From: Paenibacillus camerounensis | GTDB taxonomy: Bacteria > Bacillota > Bacilli > Paenibacillales > Paenibacillaceae | NCBI RefSeq assembly: GCF_000723885.1 | Contig: NZ_CCDG010000034.1 | Coordinates: 1 to 40,841 of the forward strand | DNA: 40,841 nucleotides | Reading direction: 5' to 3' | Shown: positions 8,189 to 17,240 of the stretch, piece by piece | Layout of the letters: each line of letters opens with the position of its first letter | Numbering within the stretch: the stretch's first letter is position 1 | Notes under the pieces: generated by a model | Database searches by the model: none | What the model was told of the DNA's origin: nothing | What the model saw: only the letters and a program-made list of their open reading frames with translations | Translations under genes and position numbers: made by a program

Positions 8189-9697
8189 TTAGTCCATTTT
8201 GGGATCAAGCGCATCCCGCAGCCCGTCACCGAAGAAGTTGAATGACAGCACCAGGGCGATGATGGCCAGTCCCGGGAAAATCGCCAGATAAGAGTTTGTC
8301 TCGAGATAGGTGCTGCCCAGCTTGAGAATATTGCCCCACTCCGGGATATGCGGTTCGATCCCCAGTCCCAGAAAGCTGAGACTGCTCGTCGAGATGACCG
8401 CACCGCCAATGGTCAGCGTAGCCTTGACGATCATCGGCGCCAGTGAATTCGGAACAATGTGCTTGAAGATAATTGCACGGTTGCTGGAGCCGAAGGCCCG
8501 GGCAGCATCCACATATTCAAAGGTGGACACCTGCAGCACATTGGCCCGCATCGTCCGTGCGTAGGTCGGGATAGCCCCGACGCTGAGCGCAAGAATCAGG
8601 TTAACCGTATTGGCGCCAAAGGCGGCAATGATCGCAATCGCCAGCAGAATCCCTGGAATTGCATACAGCACATCAAGCGCACGCATGATGATGTTGTCGG
8701 TATAGCGGCCGTAGTATCCGGAAATCGCCCCGAGTGTTCCTCCCAGAAACAAAGGCAGAACAGTGGACATCACCCCGACAATCAGGGAGATCCGCGCCCC
8801 GAAAATAATCCGTGTAAACAGGCAGCGTCCGAAATTATCGGTACCCAGCGGATACGCAAGTGACGGAGGCTGTAAAATCAGCGAATAGTTGTTGTCCACC
8901 GCCATACCGTAGTCAAAGGTGACGTAGCTGCACACCGAGACGGAGAACAGAAAGGCAATGAACAGCAGGCCCAGCATCGCTGTTGTATTGCGGGTCAGCC
9001 GCTCCAGTACATCCTCCCAGCCGGCTACTGCAGGGTTACCGCTGTTCCGGATCCGGACAATCAGGATGATGCCCAGCACAAGTGCGAATAAATTACCCGT
9101 CAATGAGGTCAGCAGCAGCGGGTAAGCTACCCAGAGCAGCCCCTTCGGAACCTGGCGCCGCCGTACAAATACCGCCGTTACAATTACGGTCAGCAGATGA
9201 AAACCGGCAACCGCCAGCAGGATAAACATTCCCGTCAGGAAGGTATCCGCCACATAGGGCTTGTACAGATTGATTGCAGAAACGGCAATTACACCAAGCT
9301 GTGTCAGCAGTGTATATACTGCCAGCGTATACTCCGGTGATTTGCGCTTCTGTATCAGCTGAAAGGCTGCAGTCCCAAGGAATACATTGCCTGTCACCAG
9401 ACTCAATAGAAGTACATAGCCCAGAGCCCGGGTAATACTGCGGATTTCTCCATAGATTCTAAGATCTCTGCGGATCAGCAGAGTAACCAGCACCTGCAGG
9501 ATTGTAAACACTGCATAAACCAGAGAGGCAAGCGCTACATAAGGCTTGACCGTCTGCGTCTCCCAATCATAGCTGGCCAGCAGCAGGGCCACTGTAATGA
9601 TAAGGGACCCGGCCCAGGCAAAGCCCGCTTGCCGGTATTCCTGGGAGGTTTTGAGCTTAAGCTGAAGTTCACGCCTCTCAGCGTTTGCGTTAACCAT
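8189..9697 (-). CDS. Opp/Dpp-type ABC permease (DppC-like) with duplicated N-terminal membrane domain
   Basis: Permease of 502 residues, where DppC/OppC proteins are usually about 300. Residues from about 227 form the usual DppC core: a first helix at 240-258, PLGTDNFGRCLFTRII, and the EAA-type loop (DAARAFGSSNRAIIFKHIVPN), ending in NFFGDGLRDALDPKMD. Residues 1-225 are extra and hold about six hydrophobic segments arranged as two related halves. KPYVA occurs at 51-55 and 146-150, YVLLLSLVTGNVF at 94-106 and YPLLLTSLTGNLF at 192-204. The gene starts 16 bases after the DppB-like gene, with an AGGTGA ribosome site. The role of the extension is unknown; it may bind the binding protein or regulate transport. 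Confidence 0.9.
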   Translation of the reverse strand: MVNANAERRELQLKLKTSQEYRQAGFAWAGSLIITVALLLASYDWETQTVKPYVALASLVYAVFTILQVLVTLLIRRDLRIYGEIRSITRALGYVLLLSLVTGNVFLGTAAFQLIQKRKSPEYTLAVYTLLTQLGVIAVSAINLYKPYVADTFLTGMFILLAVAGFHLLTVIVTAVFVRRRQVPKGLLWVAYPLLLTSLTGNLFALVLGIILIVRIRNSGNPAVAGWEDVLERLTRNTTAMLGLLFIAFLFSVSVCSYVTFDYGMAVDNNYSLILQPPSLAYPLGTDNFGRCLFTRIIFGARISLIVGVMSTVLPLFLGGTLGAISGYYGRYTDNIIMRALDVLYAIPGILLAIAIIAAFGANTVNLILALSVGAIPTYARTMRANVLQVSTFEYVDAARAFGSSNRAIIFKHIVPNSLAPMIVKATLTIGGAVISTSSLSFLGLGIEPHIPEWGNILKLGSTYLETNSYLAIFPGLAIIALVLSFNFFGDGLRDALDPKMD

Positions 9698-9713
9698 GAA
9701 TGTTCACCTGCTA

Positions 9714-11153
9714 TCAGTATTGTTTCATTTTGGACCGGATACGCGGGTCCACAAAGGCGTATAGAATGTCGATAATCGCATTGATTAAGGATATGGTGAT
9801 CGCTGTGTAGACTACACCGCCCATAATGGCCGGAATGTCGGGAATAAATTGCTTGTCCACAATATAGCTGCCCAGTCCGCTGATATTGAAGACCTTTTCA
9901 GTAACGGCAGCGCCGCCCAGCATCCCCCCGAACTGCAGGCCGATTACGGTCACAATCGGGATAAGTGCATTGCGCACAGCATGCTTCAGCAGCACCTTCC
10001 GCCTGCTGAGGCCTTTGGCGGTAGCCGTTATGATGTAATCCTCGTGAATAACCTCAAGCGTGGATGCCCGGGTCATCCGGGCAATCGCCGCAGTAAGTCC
10101 TGTTCCCAGCACCACCACCGGCATAATAAAGGTTAGCCAGTTGCCCGGATTAAAGGTCGCCGGCAGCCACTGCAGCTTGATCGAGAAGCCCAGGATAAAG
10201 ATCAGCCCCTGCCAGAAGCTCGGGATCGACAGGCCGATCAGTGCAATGAGCATGAACGTATAATCAAACCAGGAGTTCGGCCGTGCAGCCGAGACAATTC
10301 CGATCGGGATGGCAATCACAACGGCCATCAGCAGCGAGAACAGCGTCAGCTCAAGCGTCACCGGAAATTTGCGGCCGATGGCCGAGACAATTTCTTCATT
10401 CCCCGCAAAGGCTTTGCCGAGATCAAACATCGCAATGCCTTTAATATTGTGCCAGAGCTGCACCAGGTAGGACTGATCCAGCCCGTACACCCGGTTGAAT
10501 TCCATAATCTGCGCATCGGTAGCCGTCTGGCCGAGAATATTAACTGCCGGATCAAACGGTGATATATACAGTATGGTAAATACCAGAACGGAAACGCCAA
10601 AGATGACAAAGATGGTCATTACTAATCTTTCAAATATGTATTTGAGATAGGGGCTGCTGTACAGCAGAATTAACAGATACAAGGGAAAGCCGGGAATAAA
10701 CGATAACGGCAGAAACAACGGATGCTGCAGCAGCGCCTGAAAGGTGCCGATAAACGTTGACCGGGCAAGTCCCTTCTCCTGCAGCCTGCTGTCCGCACGT
10801 TCGGCAGCTATAAGCTCAAACCGTTCTGCTGCAAGCTTACGCGCCTCGTTTTCCAGCTCTGCTTCACTGGCCTGCTGGCCGAAAAATCTGGCCTTGCTGT
10901 GCAATTGATCAATGAATTCGGACTCAAGCCTCTCCTGAAGTCCTGAAGCCGCCAGCTCCTGACGTGCCTCCTGCAATACAGAAGTATGAATATCTCCGGC
11001 CTTTTGATTGCGGTGGACAAGCAGCGTGAACAGATTAACGGGTGCGCCCAGCACAAGGGCGAAATACCGGTATGAGGCGTTCTGCAGCAGCTTGCCGTAA
11101 GAATCACCGATTGCCTTGGCGACATTTATGCCTCCGTGTTTTGCCGCCTCCAT
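9714..11153 (-). CDS. Opp/Dpp-type ABC permease (DppB-like) with long N-terminal extension
   Basis: Permease of 479 residues from ATG 11153, chosen because AAGGAGGG lies 9 bases upstream; an ATG seven codons earlier lacks a site. The DppB core begins near residue 165 (YIFERLVMTIFVIFGVSV) and shows the family features SPFDPA, VYGLDQSYLVQLW and DLGKAF, the EAA loop (ATAKGLSRRKVLLKHAVRNA), and the ending YAFVDPRIRSK. The first about 165 residues are not part of normal DppB. They hold one hydrophobic segment (YFALVLGAPVNLFTLLV), a charged helical, possibly coiled-coil stretch rich in Glu/Ala/Arg (about 50-125), and a second hydrophobic stretch just before the core. It is the first gene of the operon, with a good promoter at 11214-11242. 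Confidence 0.9.
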   Translation of the reverse strand: MEAAKHGGINVAKAIGDSYGKLLQNASYRYFALVLGAPVNLFTLLVHRNQKAGDIHTSVLQEARQELAASGLQERLESEFIDQLHSKARFFGQQASEAELENEARKLAAERFELIAAERADSRLQEKGLARSTFIGTFQALLQHPLFLPLSFIPGFPLYLLILLYSSPYLKYIFERLVMTIFVIFGVSVLVFTILYISPFDPAVNILGQTATDAQIMEFNRVYGLDQSYLVQLWHNIKGIAMFDLGKAFAGNEEIVSAIGRKFPVTLELTLFSLLMAVVIAIPIGIVSAARPNSWFDYTFMLIALIGLSIPSFWQGLIFILGFSIKLQWLPATFNPGNWLTFIMPVVVLGTGLTAAIARMTRASTLEVIHEDYIITATAKGLSRRKVLLKHAVRNALIPIVTVIGLQFGGMLGGAAVTEKVFNISGLGSYIVDKQFIPDIPAIMGGVVYTAITISLINAIIDILYAFVDPRIRSKMKQY

Positions 11154-11187
11154 AATGACTTGCCCTCCTTGCATTCTATATTTAAAA

Positions 11188-11216
11188 TTGTACTATTCCG
11201 ATAGATAAGGTATATT
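11188..11216 (+). promoter_or_regulatory. Candidate promoter of the fused ATPase gene
   Basis: TTGTAC (11188-11193) and TATATT (11211-11216) are spaced by 17 bases, reading towards the ATPase gene. The -10 overlaps the -10 of the divergent permease promoter, so the two promoters face each other over the same DNA. Confidence 0.45.
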
Positions 11217-11242
11217 TTATTAATAGATTTGTTTATTGTCAA
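11214..11242 (-). promoter_or_regulatory. Promoter of the Opp-type permease/binding-protein operon
   Basis: On the minus strand a perfect TTGACA (11237-11242) and TAAAAT (11214-11219) are separated by 17 bases, close to the vegetative sigma consensus. The leader to the DppB-like start at 11153 is about 50-55 bases. Confidence 0.7.
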
Positions 11243-11283
11243 GAAAAGCCCCTAAAAATTTAGCGAAACTGGCAGGTGGAAAC

Positions 11284-13020
11284 ATGGAACCCATTTTGAA
11301 AGTCAACAACCTACATATCTCCTTTCAGAGCCATGATGAAGAGCGCCCCGCCGTCCGCGGCGTAAGCTTTGAAGTATATAAAGGGGAAACACTGGGCATT
11401 GTCGGGGAATCAGGCAGCGGCAAGAGTGTTACTGCCCGCTCCATTATGAGACTTCTACCTTCCCCGCCAGCACTTTTAAAGGATGGGGAAATTGTGTTTC
11501 TGGGAGATAACCTGGCAGCCAAGTCGGAAAAGCAGATGGAGCAGATCCGTGGACGGGAGATCGGAATGATTTTTCAGGACCCTATGAGCTCCCTCAATCC
11601 GACGATCCGGATTGGTGAACAGATCAGTGAGAGTCTGATCAAGCACCGCAAGCTGTCCCGCAGGGCCGCCAAGCAGGAGGCACTTGAGATTCTGAAGCAG
11701 GTCGGCATCCGCGACAGTGAAGTCCGCTACCAGCAATATCCGCATGAATTCTCCGGGGGCATGCGCCAGCGGGTGATGATTGCAATTGCCCTGGTCTGCC
11801 AGCCGGCGCTGCTCATTGCGGATGAGCCGACTACGGCGCTGGATGTAACGATCCAGGCTCAGATCCTCAATCTGATGAAGCATATGCAGCAACGGCTCGG
11901 CACCTCGATCATTCTGATTACACATGATCTTGGGGTTGTAGCAGGGATGTGCGACCGGGTCGCCGTCATGAAGGACGGGGAAATTGTCGAGACAGGCACG
12001 ACTGAGGAGATCTTTGCGAAGCCGCAGCATCCGTATACCCAGCGGCTGCTGAACGCCTTGCCGCGCCTGGACGAGAAGAAGAAGCCCAAGCCGCCGGGAC
12101 TGATTATTCCAGGAGAAGGCAAACGCCCGCTGCTGGAGGTCAGATCGCTGAAGCAGCATTTTAACCTTGGCAAAGGCCGGGTGCTGCGGGCCGTTAACGA
12201 TATCAGCTTCCATATCAAAGAAGGAGAGACACTGGGTATGGTCGGGGAATCCGGCAGCGGCAAATCAACCACCGGCCGCTCGATTCTGCGGCTGCACGAG
12301 CCGACCGGCGGCGATGTGCTTTTCCACGGCATGGCTGTTAACCGGCTGAATGCACAGGAAATGAAGACAATGCGCCGCCATATGCAGATGATCTTTCAGG
12401 ACCCGTACGCCTCGCTGAATCCGCGCTTTAAGGTGATGGATATTATAGGGGAAGCGCTGGATGTACATAATCTCGCCGGCAGCAAGAGTGAGCGCAAGAA
12501 GCGTGTAGAGGAGCTGCTGGACCTGGTCGGGCTTGATCCGGCCTATGCCATCCGCTATCCGCATGAGTTCTCGGGCGGGCAGCGGCAGCGGATCGGCATC
12601 GCCCGCGCCCTCGCAGTTGAGCCGAAGTTCATCGTCTGCGATGAGCCGCTCTCCGCACTGGATATGTCGATTCAGGCACAGGTCGTCAAACTGCTGGAGG
12701 AGCTGCAGCAGCGCCTTGGCCTAACCTATCTGTTCATTGCCCATGACTTGTCTATGGTCAAGCATATCAGCGACCGGGTCGCCGTAATGTACATGGGCCG
12801 GATCGTCGAGCTCGCCGAAAGCGAAGAATTGTATACGAATCCGCAGCACGAATACACCAAGTCGCTGCTGGCAGCCATCCCGGTGCCTGATCCGAAGATC
12901 GAGGCGGCCAAGAAACGGACATTGATGGAAGAACAGACCGGCGGTGACAAATATAATCTGAATCAGTCCAGTCTGGTTGAGATTTCAGAAGGCCACTGGG
13001 TAGCCATGCCTACGGGCTGA
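11284..13020 (+). CDS. Fused DppD-DppF-type ABC transporter ATPase
   Basis: Cytoplasmic ATPase of 578 residues containing two complete nucleotide-binding domains. The first has Walker [12 protein letters not shown]-loop [13 protein letters not shown], signature FSGGMRQR, Walker [13 protein letters not shown] and the THDLG switch. The second has [50 protein letters not shown] and AHDLS. Each is followed by the oligopeptide-transporter C-terminal motif ([12 protein letters not shown] and [12 protein letters not shown]). This resembles GsiA-type fused ATPases. The start at ATG 11284 is favoured by AGGTGG five bases upstream; the frame opens earlier at a TTG (11236) with no ribosome site. It is divergent from the permease/binding-protein operon and very likely powers it. 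Confidence 0.95.
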   Translation: MEPILKVNNLHISFQSHDEERPAVRGVSFEVYKGETLGIVGESGSGKSVTARSIMRLLPSPPALLKDGEIVFLGDNLAAKSEKQMEQIRGREIGMIFQDPMSSLNPTIRIGEQISESLIKHRKLSRRAAKQEALEILKQVGIRDSEVRYQQYPHEFSGGMRQRVMIAIALVCQPALLIADEPTTALDVTIQAQILNLMKHMQQRLGTSIILITHDLGVVAGMCDRVAVMKDGEIVETGTTEEIFAKPQHPYTQRLLNALPRLDEKKKPKPPGLIIPGEGKRPLLEVRSLKQHFNLGKGRVLRAVNDISFHIKEGETLGMVGESGSGKSTTGRSILRLHEPTGGDVLFHGMAVNRLNAQEMKTMRRHMQMIFQDPYASLNPRFKVMDIIGEALDVHNLAGSKSERKKRVEELLDLVGLDPAYAIRYPHEFSGGQRQRIGIARALAVEPKFIVCDEPLSALDMSIQAQVVKLLEELQQRLGLTYLFIAHDLSMVKHISDRVAVMYMGRIVELAESEELYTNPQHEYTKSLLAAIPVPDPKIEAAKKRTLMEEQTGGDKYNLNQSSLVEISEGHWVAMPTG

Positions 13021-13037
13021 TAACCGGCGGCAGCATA

Positions 13038-13072
13038 AACAAGGCAGCCAACCTCACGTTGACTGCCTTGTT
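13038..13072. terminator. Bidirectional terminator between convergent genes
   Basis: Stem AACAAGGCAG (13038-13047) with CTGCCTTGTT (13063-13072) plus an inner CAAC/GTTG pairing, followed on the plus strand by CTTTTC. It serves the ATPase gene and the convergent GH28 operon, which ends 13 bases away. Confidence 0.8.
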
Positions 13073-13084
13073 CTTTTCTAAAGC

Positions 13085-14623
13085 TTATTTGGCGTTATGG
13101 AATTGATACGCTTCATCCAGCCGGGACAGCACGGATACATTATTTATTGTCATTCCTTCTATATTATAGGCTTTCAGGCCGTACTTCCCGACAGCCGCTA
13201 TATTCTCCAGTACAATATTCTGCAGCGGCTGCTCAGGCAGCCCGGCCAAGAATATGGCGTTGCCAGCTCTCGTGTCGAGCACAATATTCCGGAATGTAAT
13301 ATTGCGGATGATGCCAGTACCCTCAGTTACTTCTTCTACGCGATCCGGCTCATACTCCTTATGGCTGTAGAACTGGTCGACATTGATCGCCCCTCTGAAC
13401 CACTCGCAATCCCCATGCTCCAGATTGTAATTACGCAGCGTGCAATCCTCATACACGATGTTCTCGATAACTGCTCCCCGTCCTCTCGGCGCTTTAACCG
13501 TTCCGATGCTGTACACATCCTCAAAGGAACAGTCGCTGACCGTGACATTTCGGACACCGCCGGACATCTCGCTGCCGATGGCTACGCCGAACCCGCTTTT
13601 GAACCGGCAGTTCGTAATCCGGATATTCTCTGATGGAATGCCGACACGTCTGCCCTCTTCATCCCGGCCGGATTTGATGGCAATGCAGTCACCCTGGCTG
13701 GCAATCATGGAGTTGAATATATAAATATCGCTGGAGGAGTCCGGATTCAGCCCGTCGCCGTTAAAAACATTTGTATACCTGCGGCCATGCTCATCATTCT
13801 TCGTATATATGCTGACGTTGTTAGCCGTAACCTGATTGCAGTAGATCAGATGCACACACCAGGCGGGTGACTGGCGGACGGTAATATCCTTCAGGTACAC
13901 ATCATCCGTGCTCCGCAGGCAGATTGCCCTGCCGCGGAAGCCCTTCGCTTCAGCCATTTCGGCCTTGAACAAAGCTGCACCATTTGCATCAATTTTCCCT
14001 CTGCCGGCAATCGTGATATCCTTAAGCCGCCCGCCGCCGCTGCACTCCTGCGTATTCACCAGGCTGGCATAGCAGAGCTGCTCCCGGCCTTCCCAGCGGT
14101 AGGTCATCAGCGGATAATCTGCCGGCTCCGCACTGCCCAGCAGTACCCCGCCCTGTTCGATGAACAGGGTCATGCTGCTTTTTAAAAAAATGGCACCGCT
14201 TAAAAATACGCCTGCCGGCACATATACCGTACCGCCGGGTGTACAGGCATCGATGGCCGCCTGGATCGCGGCTGTGTTAAGCACCTCACCGCCCTCTACC
14301 GCACCGAACCGGGTAATATCGAACTGCTCCCCTTCCGGTTTCGTAGACACCCTAATTAGATTACTTGGCAGAGACACTTCCCCGGCTGCCGTTACGGCGC
14401 AGATATGCACTTTGTATTCCTGCGCAGGCGCAAGCCCGGTCACCGTATAGTCTGCCGCCGTGCATATGCCGTGAATGACATCATTCACATACACCCGGTA
14501 ACAAGCGACATCTCCGGATACCTCCGGTTTATCCCACACCACCGCGATACTTCCGGATGTGCGGGCTGCCGGGGGCGATACCAGATTAAGCGGTGTAAGC
14601 AGGCTACTATCCTTTGTCTGCAT
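13085..14623 (-). CDS. Divergent GH28 (polygalacturonase-family) protein with N-terminal fibronectin III domain
   Basis: Protein of 512 residues without signal peptide. Residues about 10-95 form a fibronectin type III domain (SIAVVWDKPEVSGDVACYRV, then YTVTGLAPAQEYKVHICAV). From about 100 a right-handed beta-helix of family GH28 follows, with the pectate-lyase-like start FDITRFGAV and NTAAIQAAIDAC. GH28 motifs are partly changed. The first, NPD, is intact at 293-295. The usual GDDC motif reads QGDC (310-313), so the first Asp, the general acid in polygalacturonases, is Gly. The His of the GHG motif is Phe345. The RIK motif reads TVK (375-377). It may be an enzyme with altered specificity or mechanism, or an inactive binder. 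The start overlaps the upstream gene by 17 bases; GGGAGG precedes the ATG. Context says rhamnogalacturonan backbone. Confidence 0.88.
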   Translation of the reverse strand: MQTKDSSLLTPLNLVSPPAARTSGSIAVVWDKPEVSGDVACYRVYVNDVIHGICTAADYTVTGLAPAQEYKVHICAVTAAGEVSLPSNLIRVSTKPEGEQFDITRFGAVEGGEVLNTAAIQAAIDACTPGGTVYVPAGVFLSGAIFLKSSMTLFIEQGGVLLGSAEPADYPLMTYRWEGREQLCYASLVNTQECSGGGRLKDITIAGRGKIDANGAALFKAEMAEAKGFRGRAICLRSTDDVYLKDITVRQSPAWCVHLIYCNQVTANNVSIYTKNDEHGRRYTNVFNGDGLNPDSSSDIYIFNSMIASQGDCIAIKSGRDEEGRRVGIPSENIRITNCRFKSGFGVAIGSEMSGGVRNVTVSDCSFEDVYSIGTVKAPRGRGAVIENIVYEDCTLRNYNLEHGDCEWFRGAINVDQFYSHKEYEPDRVEEVTEGTGIIRNITFRNIVLDTRAGNAIFLAGLPEQPLQNIVLENIAAVGKYGLKAYNIEGMTINNVSVLSRLDEAYQFHNAK

Positions 14624-17240
14624 CGTTGTTGCCTCCCTTTTTCTTCATTAGCTCCCGCAGCCTGGCTGTCTCCATATAATTGAGACTCCACTGCGAAATT
14701 CCGTTGGTGTTGGCATACGGGATCTCACGGACCGGGCGGATATATTCCGCTTCCGCCACCTTCACATACACCGGGTTCCCAGCCGGATCAATCTGGCCGG
14801 GAGTGTTGGAGCTGTGATCCGCTGCAGCGTTCAGCATATCCAGCGCCTGCTGCATCCGCTCAGGCTTCCCGTAACGGTAACCGGCATAGGCCGGCATACG
14901 TATGCCAAACCGCAGGCCATCCCATGCCTTGTCATTGCTCTCATTAAACAAGCCGCCGGACGTAACCTTCCGCTCCTCCGGTGTCATGGCGAAATATTCA
15001 CCGAACTGGGCCAGCATATCCCTCAGCTCTTCATCCCCGGTCAACTCCGCCAGCTCAAACCAGATTTCCGGCCCGCCGAAGCAGATGACCATGTGATACT
15101 GGTAATTTCCTTCGCTAAGATAACCCATCTCTCCGGTCTCCGGGTTATACCGGAAATGAGAACCGGAGGCCAGCCGGTTCGGTGCCTGTTTGATCGTCCT
15201 AAGGCCGGTCAGAATCTTGTCGCGGTACTTCGTATCCTGGAATCTCTCCCACCGGGTCATCCAGTTGGAGACATACGAGGACCAGTCCGGACCGGTCCGC
15301 ACCTGATAGCAGCCGTCTGCATCCGCACTCTGATCGATCCGCGGGGCATAGTCGGCATCTTTTACAAAATCCATAATATCGCCTATCCGCTCATCCCCCG
15401 TCAAATAATAGAAGAACCGGTGATGCCCGGCCATGGAAATCCGCGGCTCCTTCCATTTACAGCCCCAGTGGCGCACATTGTGGCGGCTGCCCAGCATTGC
15501 ATATTCGCCGAGATGATACATATCCACCTCGCTTGTATGCCGCGTCATCGCCCGGGCGAACCGGAAGATATCATAGTCTCCGGTACGCAGGAACAGCAGC
15601 CAGTTCACATAGGTATTGCACAGCTCCGTGTTCTGCCAGGCAAAGCCGCCGACATCATAACGCCAGTTGTGGCGTACAGGATCATAGGTATGCATCACAT
15701 CACCATAGTCCCAGAAGCCGTACCATTTCCGCTGCTCTACCTCTTTGATGTAAAAATCCATAAAGCCCAGCAGCGCCCGCTCATGCGCAGCCGTACGGCA
15801 CTGATCCTGCTCTGGCGGATGCCAGTAAGTGCCGAACACCCTCGTGTCCGCATATACTTCCGGAGCGGCAACCAGCAGCGCATCACCCTGCACATCTGCG
15901 GCAAAGTCCAGCACGGCCTGTTTGCCCGGCATCCGGTCAAACAGCTTGAGCGTAAGCTCGTTGGTGTTGGCGATTCCCTGAGGATGGTTATTCATATCCC
16001 CGTAGGAGAAGGCATGTGATTCCGTATCATACGCCCGGAAATCATAGGCTTCGGCGTATCTGCTGTAGAGCCATACGCTCAGGCAGGGGTTGTCTTCCCT
16101 GGCGCCGTTAATCTCCAGCGCCATCGGGCTTTTCTGCCAGAAGTCCTTGACCGCCGCCGCCATGATTCCGCTCTCGCTGCCGAAAAAAACGGCTCCGCTG
16201 GAACGGTTGCCCTGCGCCGCCGGAATGTAGGCGCAGCGGCGGGCGGTGCTTTTGACAATGCTGTAGTGGTCGCAGGAGTCCTGCTGCAGCCGGAAGTTGC
16301 TCCAGGCCGCATTATCGCGCACATTCTCCAGCAGTGCCGGTTCAGCGTCCGGGTCAATATGGACAAACTGGCCGTCCCGCTGCTGCCGCTCATAGAGCGG
16401 ATGAATGCTGCTGTTATAGGTATAAAGCGGCTGCACGGCTTCATAGAACATGCCCGTATCCCCTGTGAAGCCGGCATGGCGGTTCCACAGCTCCCCCGCA
16501 GCCTGCATCTGAAAATGCACGGCCAGCCCCTTCAGATAATCGCGGTTCTCATCCGCATCAAACACAAAGCTGTGCACAATCCGGACTTCGTCACTTTCCG
16601 CAAAGAAGTAGAGCCGGATGACGAACGGAAACCGCCGCTCACTGCTGTTCATATACCGGTGGCTGCCCTCCAGCTTGACGACAGCCCGCAGCGGACCCGC
16701 CTCCTCCAGTGTAAGGGTGTCCGTGTAACCGATCAGCTTGTGAATGGAAACGGTCTCAAGACCTTCGTCCTCCTTGCGGTTCTCAATCAGGGCGGTTAAC
16801 TGTGCAGATACAGGCTTCTGGCCGCTCTGTCTGCGGAGCAGGGCCGAAATCAGCTGGCCGCCCGGGCGGATTGTGCAGGAGAGCAGCCCGCTCTCAATCT
16901 GGACCGATCCGTCTGCCGCCCGGGCTGCGGTAATGCGGTCTCCCGGGGCTGCCCCCTCCCCTTTTTGCATAACATAAGCTGCTTTGGTATCCAGCATCCC
17001 GCTGTGCAGCAGCCACTTCACTGAGCCGTCAGGCCAGTAAGCGTTAATCTTCGTCTGAACGGGGAATCCGTTTCCGGCCTCGTCCTGTAATGACACCGGC
17101 TCTCCGGGCTGCAGCGCCCCCTGGCTCCACGGCGTACCAAAGCTAACCGGTGTACGCTCCGCCTGTTGTGCTGTCAGCCATTTTAAATGCAGCTTAGGCA
17201 TGCTGTTTTCCACCTCCAGGTAATGTTGTTCCATTAGCAT
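14607..17240 (-). CDS. YetA/PcRGLX-like protein (PL26-related)
   Basis: Large protein of 877 residues with no signal peptide. It resembles B. subtilis YetA and the fungal exo-rhamnogalacturonan lyase PcRGLX, which founded family PL26. The N-terminal part is a beta-rich barrel (TPVSFGTPWSQGALQPGE, then YWPDGSVKWLLHSG). The central and C-terminal parts are rich in Trp/Tyr/His (KWYGFWDYGDVMHTYD, RYDVGGFAWQN, HHRFFYYLTGD) and look like an alpha/alpha barrel. The start codon overlaps the stop of the GH105 gene (TAATG), and the end overlaps the GH28 start, so the three genes are translationally coupled. The likely role is removal of unsaturated or saturated units from rhamnogalacturonan oligomers in the cytoplasm. 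Lyase activity is inferred from family and context. Confidence 0.85.
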   Translation of the reverse strand: MLMEQHYLEVENSMPKLHLKWLTAQQAERTPVSFGTPWSQGALQPGEPVSLQDEAGNGFPVQTKINAYWPDGSVKWLLHSGMLDTKAAYVMQKGEGAAPGDRITAARAADGSVQIESGLLSCTIRPGGQLISALLRRQSGQKPVSAQLTALIENRKEDEGLETVSIHKLIGYTDTLTLEEAGPLRAVVKLEGSHRYMNSSERRFPFVIRLYFFAESDEVRIVHSFVFDADENRDYLKGLAVHFQMQAAGELWNRHAGFTGDTGMFYEAVQPLYTYNSSIHPLYERQQRDGQFVHIDPDAEPALLENVRDNAAWSNFRLQQDSCDHYSIVKSTARRCAYIPAAQGNRSSGAVFFGSESGIMAAAVKDFWQKSPMALEINGAREDNPCLSVWLYSRYAEAYDFRAYDTESHAFSYGDMNNHPQGIANTNELTLKLFDRMPGKQAVLDFAADVQGDALLVAAPEVYADTRVFGTYWHPPEQDQCRTAAHERALLGFMDFYIKEVEQRKWYGFWDYGDVMHTYDPVRHNWRYDVGGFAWQNTELCNTYVNWLLFLRTGDYDIFRFARAMTRHTSEVDMYHLGEYAMLGSRHNVRHWGCKWKEPRISMAGHHRFFYYLTGDERIGDIMDFVKDADYAPRIDQSADADGCYQVRTGPDWSSYVSNWMTRWERFQDTKYRDKILTGLRTIKQAPNRLASGSHFRYNPETGEMGYLSEGNYQYHMVICFGGPEIWFELAELTGDEELRDMLAQFGEYFAMTPEERKVTSGGLFNESNDKAWDGLRFGIRMPAYAGYRYGKPERMQQALDMLNAAADHSSNTPGQIDPAGNPVYVKVAEAEYIRPVREIPYANTNGISQWSLNYMETARLRELMKKKGGNNDADKG

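Noticed and set aside
14814..16019. 401-codon plus-strand frame
   Set aside because: Antisense to the YetA/PL26-like gene; its translation has no recognisable domain and is a codon-bias shadow.
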